NCBI RefSeq assembly: GCF_900116375.1
Contig: NZ_UETB01000001.1
Span: forward strand, 441,802 to 505,801
Direction of reading: 5' to 3'
From: Georgenia satyanarayanai
GTDB lineage: Bacteria; Actinomycetota; Actinomycetes; Actinomycetales; Actinomycetaceae
Length of the DNA: 64,000 nucleotides
Below the pieces are notes generated by a model. That model ran no database searches, was not told where the DNA came from, and saw only the letters and a program-made list of their open reading frames with translations. The number at the start of each line of letters is the position of its first letter. Within the stretch, counting starts at the first letter, position 1. The position numbers and the translations under genes were made by a program. Shown piece after piece: positions 16,902 through 24,132 of this stretch.

Positions 16902-17846
16902 GTGGTCCCACGACACGCGGCGCGGTCGCGGCGCGGCGTCCCCTGGCCCGCGCCACGTGCGTCGCGTGGTGCCTCGCCGCCCACGGCCCGGGGGGTGCGC
17001 GTCGCCCCACGGCACGTGGTGCGCGTGCGGAGGGGTGCTCGGCGGCACGTCGCTCGCGTACCGAGCGAGACCTTGTGGCACGTCGTTCGCGTACCGAGCG
17101 ACGCCTCGCGGCACGTCGCTCGCGCGCCTAGCGAGACCTCGCAGCACGTCGCTCCCGTGCCCCGCACGCCCCGGCACGCTGCCCGCGCGCGGCCGGACCT
17201 CCCGCTCCGGGGTGCCGCGCTCGCCGTGGCAGCCGGCCTCGCGCTGGTCGCCGGCGGCGTGCAGCTGCTGGTGCAGGAGCCCGCCGTCCACGCGCAGGAC
17301 TTCGGCGCGACGAGGGCGGAGGTGTCGATGCCGGTCACGGTCCCCGGGCCGGCCGGCGTCGCAGGGCCGGACCCGGGCGCGGTCACCGCCTTCGCCCAGG
17401 CACCGACCCCCGTCCCTCCGGAGCAGGTGACGCTCCCCGGCGTCACCGCCGAGATCGTGCCGGTGGGCGTGCTGCCCTCCGGCGCGCTGCAGCTTCCCGA
17501 GGACCCCGCCCGCGTGGGGTGGTGGGCCGCGGGCAGCATGCCCGGTCAGGCCGACGGCACGGTGGTGCTCGCCGGCCACATGGACGGCCTGCGCCGAAGC
17601 GGTGCGATGAGTGCGCTGCTCGGCGTCGCGTCAGGTGACGTGGTCGCCCTCGAGGACAGCCGCGGGCGGGTCCACGAGTACCGGGTCGTCCAACGGAGCA
17701 CCACGCCGCAGGAGAACCTGAGCCCGTCCCTCTTCGCGACGGACGGGCCGCCCCGGCTGGTCCTCGTCACCTGCGGCGGGACCTACGACGAACGCACCGG
17801 AAGGTACTCCGAGAACATCGTCGTCGTCGCCGAGCCGGTCGGCTGA
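16902..17846 (+). CDS. Class F-type sortase with repeat-encoded N-terminal extension
   Basis: The catalytic domain (last ~150 residues) has the His-Cys-Arg triad: VLAGHMDGLRRSG, LVTCGGTY and ERTGRYSEN. It lies outside the membrane after one N-terminal segment (GAALAVAAGLALVAGGVQLLV). Sortases cleave and transpeptidate sorting signals on surface proteins; the actinobacterial single-gene class often has unknown substrates. Start uncertain: GTG 16902 abuts the DUF4142 stop but makes the first ~90 residues Arg-rich and built of 11-residue repeats (RHVARVPSETL and variants) from 33-bp DNA repeats. GTG 17157, just before the membrane segment, would give a normal 229-residue sortase. Confidence 0.82.
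   Translation: MVPRHAARSRRGVPWPAPRASRGASPPTARGVRVAPRHVVRVRRGARRHVARVPSETLWHVVRVPSDASRHVARAPSETSQHVAPVPRTPRHAARARPDLPLRGAALAVAAGLALVAGGVQLLVQEPAVHAQDFGATRAEVSMPVTVPGPAGVAGPDPGAVTAFAQAPTPVPPEQVTLPGVTAEIVPVGVLPSGALQLPEDPARVGWWAAGSMPGQADGTVVLAGHMDGLRRSGAMSALLGVASGDVVALEDSRGRVHEYRVVQRSTTPQENLSPSLFATDGPPRLVLVTCGGTYDERTGRYSENIVVVAEPVG
17011..17175. repeat. 33-bp tandem repeat array with internal hairpins
   Basis: About five units of 33 bp, starting at 17011, 17044, 17077, 17110 and 17143 (the last degenerate). The best conserved units begin GGCACGTCGCTCGCGTACCG and contain the small palindrome TCGCTCG-CGTAC-CGAGCGA; in the third unit the arms change to TCGCT and AGCGA, so pairing is kept. The period is a multiple of three, so the array reads as 11-residue repeats within the sortase frame. 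Confidence 0.75.
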
Positions 17847-17903
17847 GACGAGGCGTGCCGTCGGGGCGTCCTCCGGCGGCCCTGGTGGCGCGTGCCGCCC
17901 GCC

Positions 17904-19793
17904 TCAGCCGTGGAGGTTGAGGACGAGCTCCTCCGGGCCGCCCTCGACCACCCGCACCGGGATGCCCCAGTCCTGGGCGGCGAGGTGGCAGGCGGGGAAC
18001 TCGATGGCGGGGTCGTCGTCGCAGGAGGCGGCCTTGGCGGTCACCGAGAGGACGGTCTGCTCGTCGTGCCCGTCGAGGGAGCCGAGGCTGAGGGTGACCT
18101 GCCGCTCGAGCTCGGTCCCCGTGCCGCCGCCGGCCACGAGGGAGTCGGCGGACACCGACAGCTGGGTCGACGGGCCGAAGCGGTCGTCGAGCTTCTTCCC
18201 GGCGGGCGGGGTGAAGACCACGCGCAGCGTGAAGCTCGGCGCCACCTCGGTGGCGGGGCGGTGGGTGCGGTGCGCGCCGCCGTCGTGCAGCTGGGCCGCG
18301 CCCTCGGGCAGCGGCACCCGCGTGAGCCGGTGGGCGGCGGACTCGACGACGACGAGGTGCGCGCCGTCGTCGTCCACGAGCAGGCCCGACGGCTCGGCGA
18401 GCCCGGTGGCCACGGTGCTCACCTGCCCGGTCGCGGGGTCGTAGAGGCGCACGGCGCCGTTGTACGTGTCGGCGACGGCCACCTGCCCGCCCGGCAGGGC
18501 GGCGACACCGAGCGGGTGCTGGAGCAGGGCCTCCGCGGCGGCGCCGTCGCGGTGGCCGAAGTCGAAGAGTCCCTGCCCGACGGCGGTGCGCACCGTGCCG
18601 GCCGGCACGTCGACGAGGCGCAGGGCGGAGGTCTCGGAGTCGGCGAGCCACAGGCGCCCGTCCGCGCCGACCGACAGGCCCGAGGGCTGGGCGAACCAGG
18701 CCTGCCGCAGCTCGCCGTCGACCAGGCCCTCGTTCATCGTCCCGCCCAGCCGCGCGACGAAGCCGGCGGCGGGGTCGAAGGTCCACAGCGTGTGGTGCCC
18801 GGCCATCGCGACGACCACGGCGTTCGCGGCCGTCGACCACGTGACGTCCCACGGGGAGGAGAGCCGGACCCGCCGGGCCGGGCCGTAGTCCTCGGTGGCG
18901 GGCTCCTCACCCGGCTCGACGTTGTCCGGGGCGCCCACCATGAACTGCTCACCGGTGCCGGCGAGCGTCGTCACGTGCCCGTCGGCCAGCCGCACGCCCC
19001 GCAGGAGGTGGTTGACCGTGTCCGCGACGACGACGTCGTAGCCCACCTCGCCCGCGACCTCACCGGGCAGGAGGCACAGCCCGTTGGGCTCGTTGAGCTC
19101 GGCGACGTCCGCGGGGCCGTCGGTGCGCCCGCGGGCACCGGAGCCGATGGTGCGCACGAGCGTCTCGCCGTCGGGCGCGAGCTCGACGAGGCGGTGGTGC
19201 CCGGCGTCGGCGACGAGGAGGTTGCCGCCGGGCAGGGCGATGGCCTTGGCGGGGAACTTGAGCAGGCCGGCGGTCGGCTCGGGCGGCACGTAGGGGCCCG
19301 AGCCGCGGTGCAGGGTGCCCTTTTCCTCGTGCTCGGCGACGAGCTGCTCGACGGTCGCAGCGATGTTCGGGGTGTGCCCCTCACCGGCCATGTGCCCGAC
19401 GATGTAGCCCTCCGGGTCGATGAGGACGAGCGTGGGCCAGGCGCGGGCGGTGTAGGCCTTCCACGTGACGAGCTCGGGGTCGTCGAGGACGGGGTGGGCG
19501 ACGTCGTAGCGCTCGACGGCGGCGACGAGCGCGTCCGGGTCGGCCTCGTGGACGAACTTGGGGGAGTGGACGCCGATCGTCACGAGGACGTCGTGGTACC
19601 TCTCCTCGAGCTCGCGCAGCTCGTCGATGACGTGGAGGCAGTTGATGCAGCAGAACGTCCAGAAGTCGAGGAGGACGATCTTGCCGCGCAGGTCCTGCAG
19701 GCTCAGCTCACGGCCGCCGGTGTTGAGCCAGCCGCGGCCGACGAGCTCGGAGGCGCGGACACGGGGCTGGGTGCGGGCGCTGGGCGAGGTCAT
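17904..19793 (-). CDS. Thioredoxin-like / NHL-repeat protein (NHLRC2-type)
   Basis: 629 residues. Residues ~20-150 form a thioredoxin-like domain with the redox motif WTFCCINCLHV. Residues ~170-450 form an NHL beta-propeller (repeated NLLVADAGHHRLVELAPDG, YDVVVADTVNHLLRGV, LWLADSETSALRLVD, QVAVADTYNGAVRLYD). The C-terminal ~110 residues are a beta-rich cap. This matches bacterial homologues of human NHLRC2; function is poorly defined, with links to thiol-disulfide chemistry. There is no signal peptide, so it is probably cytoplasmic. Its ATG overlaps the stop of the small membrane protein upstream (ATGA). Confidence 0.88.
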   Translation of the reverse strand: MTSPSARTQPRVRASELVGRGWLNTGGRELSLQDLRGKIVLLDFWTFCCINCLHVIDELRELEERYHDVLVTIGVHSPKFVHEADPDALVAAVERYDVAHPVLDDPELVTWKAYTARAWPTLVLIDPEGYIVGHMAGEGHTPNIAATVEQLVAEHEEKGTLHRGSGPYVPPEPTAGLLKFPAKAIALPGGNLLVADAGHHRLVELAPDGETLVRTIGSGARGRTDGPADVAELNEPNGLCLLPGEVAGEVGYDVVVADTVNHLLRGVRLADGHVTTLAGTGEQFMVGAPDNVEPGEEPATEDYGPARRVRLSSPWDVTWSTAANAVVVAMAGHHTLWTFDPAAGFVARLGGTMNEGLVDGELRQAWFAQPSGLSVGADGRLWLADSETSALRLVDVPAGTVRTAVGQGLFDFGHRDGAAAEALLQHPLGVAALPGGQVAVADTYNGAVRLYDPATGQVSTVATGLAEPSGLLVDDDGAHLVVVESAAHRLTRVPLPEGAAQLHDGGAHRTHRPATEVAPSFTLRVVFTPPAGKKLDDRFGPSTQLSVSADSLVAGGGTGTELERQVTLSLGSLDGHDEQTVLSVTAKAASCDDDPAIEFPACHLAAQDWGIPVRVVEGGPEELVLNLHG

Positions 19794-20038
19794 GCCCCCA
19801 TTGTCCCCGGGGCGGCCGCGCGGCCTGGCACGAGGACCTGGCCGATCTCGTGGGATGGGACACGGAGCTCGGCGGACGTGTCTGCCGGCTGCCCCTGTGC
19901 GCCGCCGCCTGGCAGGAGCCGGCCGGTGAGGACGTGCATCGCGACGAGGACGGCGAGGGCCAGCACCACCATCGCGACGCCGGTGGCGATGGCGCCGGCG
20001 ACCTCGGGCAGCCGGGTACGGGGACGGTCTGTGCTCAC
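19790..20038 (-). CDS. Small single-pass membrane protein coupled to NHL gene
   Basis: 82 residues from a GTG at 20038 (VSTDRPRTRLPEV...). One strong membrane helix (GAIATGVAMVVLALAVLVAM) is followed by an extracytoplasmic-looking tail rich in Gly and Ala. The stop overlaps the ATG of the NHL/thioredoxin protein by four bases, so the two are translationally coupled and this small gene is probably real. It may be a membrane partner of the redox protein (inference). No family recognised. Confidence 0.6.
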   Translation of the reverse strand: MSTDRPRTRLPEVAGAIATGVAMVVLALAVLVAMHVLTGRLLPGGGAQGQPADTSAELRVPSHEIGQVLVPGRAAAPGTMGA

Positions 20039-20142
20039 AGGACGATCCTCGCGTCTCGGCGCCCGCGCCCGCGTCGACCCTTCGGCTGACCCTGGTGCCG
20101 CGGGGTCCACCCACGGTCGTAGCGCGTGCGGCGGGGTGGGGC

Positions 20143-21033
20143 TCAGCCCGTGGTGGCCGAGCCGCTGCCGCCGTCCGTGCCGAGGTGCCCCAGCGCCCGC
20201 TCGAGACTGGCGGAGGACTCCAGGACCCGGATCTCGGCCGGCATGGCGATGTCGTGCGCGGTGTAGGCGGCCACGACCGCCGTGATGACCTGGGAGCGTG
20301 CCTCGAGAGTCTCGAGCTGACGCGCGCCGGACCAGAAGCGCAGCTCGAGGTCGATCGTCGAGGGGCCGAGCTGGGTGACCAGGGCCTCCGGCGGTGGCTC
20401 CTCCGCCACGGCGGACAGCCCATCCATGGCGGCCAGGGCGACCTCGCGTGCCTGCTCGAGGTCGGCGTCGTAGGCGACACCGACGACGACGGCGGTCCGC
20501 ACCTGCTCGTAGCCGGTCTGCACGGTGACCACGCCGTCGTGCACGACGCTGTTGGGGATGACGACGCGGCGGCCGTCGAAGGTCCGCACGATCGTCTCGC
20601 GCAGGTTGATGCTCATCACCGTGCCGCGGACGTCCCCGATCGCCACCTGGTCGCCCCCGCGGAACGGCTCACGCACGAGGAGGATGACCCCGGCGAACAG
20701 GTTGCCCAGCACCTGCTGGAACGCGATACCGGCGGCGATCGAGATGACCCCGAGCCCGCCGAGCACGTCCACGGGCCGCACGCTGGGGAAGGCGATCGTC
20801 AGGCCGGCACCGAAGCCGATGAGCGTGACGAGCCACTTGGTGAGCATGGCGAACACCGTGGCGAAGCTCGGGCTGCGTCCCCGCCAGCGCCAGTACGGGC
20901 GGAGCACGACCTCGAGCACCCGGCCGAGCACGTAGGCGCCGAGGAGGACGAGCAGGCCCACCCCCACCTGGGCGGGCTCGATCGGGGGCAGACCCCAGTC
21001 GACCTGCATGGCGCGCGCCTCCATCCGGCTCAT
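20143..21033 (-). CDS. MscS-family mechanosensitive channel
   Basis: 296 residues. Three membrane segments (LLVLLGAYVLG; WLVTLIGFGAGLTIAF; the pore helix GVISIAAGIAFQQVLGNLFAGVILL), then the MscS beta domain (PFRGGDQVAIGDVRGTVMSI, LRETIVRTFDGRRVVIPNSV) and a shortened C-terminal alpha-beta vestibule. The pore helix followed by FQQVLGN is diagnostic. It releases solutes on osmotic downshock. ATG 21033 is used; ATG 21009 (MQVDWGLPP) is an alternative. Leftward, apparently alone. Confidence 0.92.
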   Translation of the reverse strand: MSRMEARAMQVDWGLPPIEPAQVGVGLLVLLGAYVLGRVLEVVLRPYWRWRGRSPSFATVFAMLTKWLVTLIGFGAGLTIAFPSVRPVDVLGGLGVISIAAGIAFQQVLGNLFAGVILLVREPFRGGDQVAIGDVRGTVMSINLRETIVRTFDGRRVVIPNSVVHDGVVTVQTGYEQVRTAVVVGVAYDADLEQAREVALAAMDGLSAVAEEPPPEALVTQLGPSTIDLELRFWSGARQLETLEARSQVITAVVAAYTAHDIAMPAEIRVLESSASLERALGHLGTDGGSGSATTG

Positions 21034-21089
21034 GATGCCAACGGCGCCTCGGGGGCACGACCTGGGGGCGCCGCAACCTCACGCGTGGC

Positions 21090-21125
21090 GGTACGTGCGC
21101 TGTCGGCGGTAGATGCGCTGTCGGC
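21090..21125. repeat. GCCGASAGC-family repeat, two tandem 18-bp units
   Basis: On the minus strand: GCCGACAGCGCATCTACC (21125-21108) then GCCGACAGCGCACGTACC (21107-21090). It lies just after the stop of the leftward GH13 gene (21144) and before the MscS start, so transcription of the GH13 gene runs into it. Confidence 0.7.
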
Positions 21126-21143
21126 GGGAGGGGCGGCGGAGCG

Positions 21144-22817
21144 TCACGGCAGGCGCAGACCACCGGCGTGGTGGACGTGGAACCAGCGGAAGCCGTACCC
21201 GTCGAGGGCCAGCTCGGCTGCGCCGTCGTCGTCGAGGACGAGGCGTTCCTCGCTGAGCAGGCTCTCGAGGGCGGACCCGGGCGGCGCGTCGACGCGCAGC
21301 GGGACGGTGCGCGCCTCCCCGGCGAGGTTGTGGACGGCCACGACCATCCTCCCGTCCCACGCGACGCAGTGGGCGAGGACCTCGGTGTGGGGCTGGTCGA
21401 GCACGTGGAACGTGCCGCGGCCGAGCTCGGGGTGCGCGCGGTAGGTCTGGACGAGGTGGCGCACGAAGCTCCACAGCGAGCCGGGGTCGCGCATCTGGTC
21501 CCACGCGTTGACGAACTCGGGGCCGTAGCCGTCGGGTACCGGGCGGGCGACGAGCGTGGTGGGCGCGGCGGTGGAGAAGGCGCCATTGGGCTCAGGTGAC
21601 CACTGCATGGGGGTGCGCACCGCCATGCGGCCCTCGGCGGCGAGGTCCTCGCCCATCCCGATCTCCTCGCCGTAGAAGAGCGACGGCGTGCCGGGCAGGG
21701 AGAAGAGCAGGGAGTAGACCAGTCGGATGCGGCGCGGGTCCCCGCCCATCATCGGCGGCACGCGGCGCTTGAGGCCACGCCCGTAGATCTGCATCTCCTC
21801 CTCGGGCCCGAAGGCGGCGAAGACCTCCGCCCGCTCCTCCTCGGTGAGCTTGTCGAGGGTGAGCTCGTCGTGGTTGCGCACGAAGGTGGCCCACTGGCAG
21901 TCCTCGGGGATGTCCGGGCGGGCGAGCAGCGCCTCGGTGAGCGGCCCGGCGTCACCGCGGGCCAGGGAGAGGTAGAGCTTCTGCATCGTGATGAAGTCGA
22001 ACATCATGTGGAGCTGGTGCCCGTCACCGAAGTACGTCGCCTGCTCCTCGTGCGGCACGTTGACCTCACCGAGGAGGACCGCGTCGCCCCGGCGGCGGGA
22101 GAGAAAGGCCCGCATGTCCCTGAGGTGGTCGTGCGGGTGGGCCATCGCGTCGGCGTCCTGGCCGGTCATCCCGAGGTCCTCGAGGAAGAAGGGCACCGCG
22201 TCGACCCGGAAGCCGTCGATGCCCAGCTCGAGCCAGAAGCCGATGACCTTCATGATCTCGTCGCGCACCTTGGGGTTGGCGACGTTGAGGTCCGGCTGGT
22301 GGGAGTAGAAGTGGTGGAGGTACCACTCCTCGGTCCGCTCGTCGAAGGTCCAGATGCCGTCCTCCTTGTCGGGGAAGACCGCCATGTCGGAGGTGTCCGG
22401 AGGGGTGTCGGCGCGCCACACGTAGTAGTCGCGGAACGGGTTGTCCTTCGACCGGCGGGCGGCCTTGAACCACGGGTGCTGGGCGGAGGTGTGGTTGATG
22501 AGGAGGTCGACGATCACGCGCATGCCGCGGTCCTTGGCGGTGCGGACGAGCTCGACGACGTCTCCCAGGCTGCCCAGGCGCGGGTCGACGCCGTAGAAGT
22601 CGGTGACGTCGTAGCCGTCGTCCCGGTCGGGGGTGGGGTAGAAGGGCATGAGCCACAGGCACGTGACTCCGAGCTGGGCGAGGTAGTCGATCCGGTCGAC
22701 GAGGCCGGCGACGTCACCCACGCCGTCGCCGTCGGAGTCGAAGAAGGTCTCGACGTCGAGGCAGTAGATGACGGCGGTCTTCCACCACTGGTCGGAGGTC
22801 TCGGTGATGCGGGTCAT
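21144..22817 (-). CDS. GH13 alpha-amylase-family enzyme, trehalose-synthase-like
   Basis: 557 residues. Conserved GH13 regions: VIVDLLINHTS (region I), GIDGFRVDAVPFF with the nucleophile Asp (region II), LLGEVNVPHEE with the acid Glu (region III) and FVRNHDELTLDKL (region IV). The N-terminus (TAVIYCLDVETFFDSDGDGV) and the RTPMQWSPEPNGAFS segment match trehalose synthase and related GH13_16 enzymes, but region III (GEVNVP) differs from the usual TreS form (GEANQ), so the exact reaction is unsure. No signal peptide. ATG 22817 with AGGGAGAC upstream is preferred; the family starts at this point. Confidence 0.87.
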   Translation of the reverse strand: MTRITETSDQWWKTAVIYCLDVETFFDSDGDGVGDVAGLVDRIDYLAQLGVTCLWLMPFYPTPDRDDGYDVTDFYGVDPRLGSLGDVVELVRTAKDRGMRVIVDLLINHTSAQHPWFKAARRSKDNPFRDYYVWRADTPPDTSDMAVFPDKEDGIWTFDERTEEWYLHHFYSHQPDLNVANPKVRDEIMKVIGFWLELGIDGFRVDAVPFFLEDLGMTGQDADAMAHPHDHLRDMRAFLSRRRGDAVLLGEVNVPHEEQATYFGDGHQLHMMFDFITMQKLYLSLARGDAGPLTEALLARPDIPEDCQWATFVRNHDELTLDKLTEEERAEVFAAFGPEEEMQIYGRGLKRRVPPMMGGDPRRIRLVYSLLFSLPGTPSLFYGEEIGMGEDLAAEGRMAVRTPMQWSPEPNGAFSTAAPTTLVARPVPDGYGPEFVNAWDQMRDPGSLWSFVRHLVQTYRAHPELGRGTFHVLDQPHTEVLAHCVAWDGRMVVAVHNLAGEARTVPLRVDAPPGSALESLLSEERLVLDDDGAAELALDGYGFRWFHVHHAGGLRLP

Positions 22818-22931
22818 CAGGTCGTCTCCCTGGAGGCGGGCGCGTGTGCGCTCCTGTGTACCGGTGCGGGAGCGCCGCGGCATCCGGGGGGGTCCTCCGA
22901 GGGTTCGAGGGGCGAGGGGATGTGGTGCCGC

Positions 22932-22974
22932 GGACGTCCAGCTGATTCACCGGGTGACTCAGCTGAACGTCTCC
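22932..22974. terminator. Imperfect hairpin, family-2 repeat (copy 1)
   Basis: ACGTCCAGCTGATTCA pairs with the later TGACTCAGCTGAACGT at 14 of 16 positions around a CCGGG loop. It begins two bases after the stop of the small leftward membrane gene (22976) and is nearly the same sequence as the hairpin at 24020-24068. Confidence 0.65.
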
Positions 22975-22975
22975 G

Positions 22976-23254
22976 TCACATGTCCACCCGGCGGCGGGCG
23001 AGCGCGTACCCCGCGGCACCGGCCACGAGGGCGGTGCCGACAACGAGCGCCACGAGGGCCAGCAGACCCGGTGCGTCGAGGACGACCGTTCGCGGGCCGG
23101 ACGCCCCAGAGGTCAGCGGCGTGTAGGACGTCCAGCCGAAGCTCACCTCGCGCACGAGGGTGCCCCAGACGCCGACGGCGAGAAGGACGGCACCCAGGCC
23201 CGCCGCGAGGCGGAGGAGCGCGGTTCCGGCGCCGGGCTGGCGGGGGAGTGTCAT
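22976..23254 (-). CDS. Small two-helix membrane protein
   Basis: 92 residues. Two membrane segments (LLRLAAGLGAVLLAVGVWGTL and LLALVALVVGTALVAGAAGYALA) flank a ~25-residue loop, then a basic ARRRVDM end. No family recognised; the layout suggests a small integral membrane protein with both ends inside. It lies 67 bp after the VanY-type peptidase gene, in the same direction, and is followed by a hairpin. Confidence 0.6.
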   Translation of the reverse strand: MTLPRQPGAGTALLRLAAGLGAVLLAVGVWGTLVREVSFGWTSYTPLTSGASGPRTVVLDAPGLLALVALVVGTALVAGAAGYALARRRVDM

Positions 23255-23321
23255 GTGGGCCTTCCGTCGTCTGCTGGGCAGCCACGGTAGCGGTGCCGCG
23301 TGGCGTGCGGGCCCGAACGCG

Positions 23322-23879
23322 TCAGCCGACGGCGGCAGCGTCCCGCACGAGAGGCGGGCACTCGGTGCCGGGCGCGGCGAGCGCCTCGACGTGCCACGGC
23401 TCGTTCTCGTAGACCAGGCACAGGCCGAACTCGGCACCGTGGTCGGCGAGCCAGTCGCGTGACTCGGCCGGGCCGACGTCGATCGCCTTCCCCTGCACGT
23501 GCGCCGACTGCTCCGGGGGGAGCACCCACCGACGGGCGGCCGCGGGGGAGCCGTGCTCCTCGACCGCCTCGTCGAGCAGGCGCTGCTGCTCCTCCGCGGT
23601 GCGGGCACCGGACGTGACGCGCAGCGGGTAGCCCTCCTCGGCGGCGGCGGCCTGCGCCCGGCGGAAACGGGCCGCCAGCTCCGGGTCGAGGCCGGCGAGC
23701 TCCGGCTGGTCGCCCGCGGGGACGGAGACCGGCGCGCGGTCGCGCGTCTCGTGGGCGAAGGCGCCCAGCGGGCCGGGTCGGCCGAGCAGCACGACGGCGA
23801 CGACGACGACCGCCGCCGCGAGGACGAGGACGAGCAACCGGCGGCGGGCCTCGGCGGGGTGCTGTGGTGTGGTGGTCAC
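23322..23879 (-). CDS. D-alanyl-D-alanine carboxypeptidase (M15B, VanY type)
   Basis: 185 residues. One N-terminal membrane anchor (LLVLVLAAAVVVVAVVLLG), then an M15 zinc peptidase domain with SAHVQGKAIDVGP (SxHxxGxAxD: His and Asp zinc ligands) and EPWHVE (catalytic Glu region and third ligand). It trims the terminal D-Ala from wall peptides outside the membrane. GTG 23879 is used because it follows immediately after an in-frame upstream stretch with no better start. Probably transcribed with the small membrane gene downstream. Confidence 0.88.
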   Translation of the reverse strand: MTTTPQHPAEARRRLLVLVLAAAVVVVAVVLLGRPGPLGAFAHETRDRAPVSVPAGDQPELAGLDPELAARFRRAQAAAAEEGYPLRVTSGARTAEEQQRLLDEAVEEHGSPAAARRWVLPPEQSAHVQGKAIDVGPAESRDWLADHGAEFGLCLVYENEPWHVEALAAPGTECPPLVRDAAAVG

Positions 23880-24019
23880 ATCACGAGCCTGGCCGGGGCG
23901 GAGGGCCGGCCGCGTCGTTCCGGTGGTGGACCACGCGTCGGCCTGGCGGCTGACCGGGCGCCCGCCGGGTCGGACCAGGGGTGGACCCCGGCAGACGCCA
24001 CGGGAGGGCAGGACGTGCT

Positions 24020-24068
24020 GCGGAGACGTCAAGCTGAGTCACCGGATGACTCAGCTTGACGTCTCCGC
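24020..24068. terminator. Perfect 22-bp hairpin, family-2 repeat (copy 2)
   Basis: Left arm 24020-24041 (core GACGTCAAGCTGAGTCA), loop CCGGA, exact complement 24047-24068. It lies 64 bases after the stop of the leftward ABC ATPase gene, so it closes the peptide-transporter operon. The stem is long for a terminator and its sequence recurs at 22932-22974. Confidence 0.75.
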
Positions 24069-24132
24069 GACAGCCCCGCCTGCCCGGCGCGCAGCCGCGC
24101 CCGGGCTCGGCTGCGCAGCGCCGGGTGCGGGC

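Noticed and set aside
17011-17175. CRISPR-like repeat
   Set aside because: 33-bp units abut without spacers and keep the reading frame.
17892-20285. Plus-strand open frame of ~800 codons opposite the NHL gene
   Set aside because: Low-complexity antisense reading; the NHL and thioredoxin motifs are on the minus strand.
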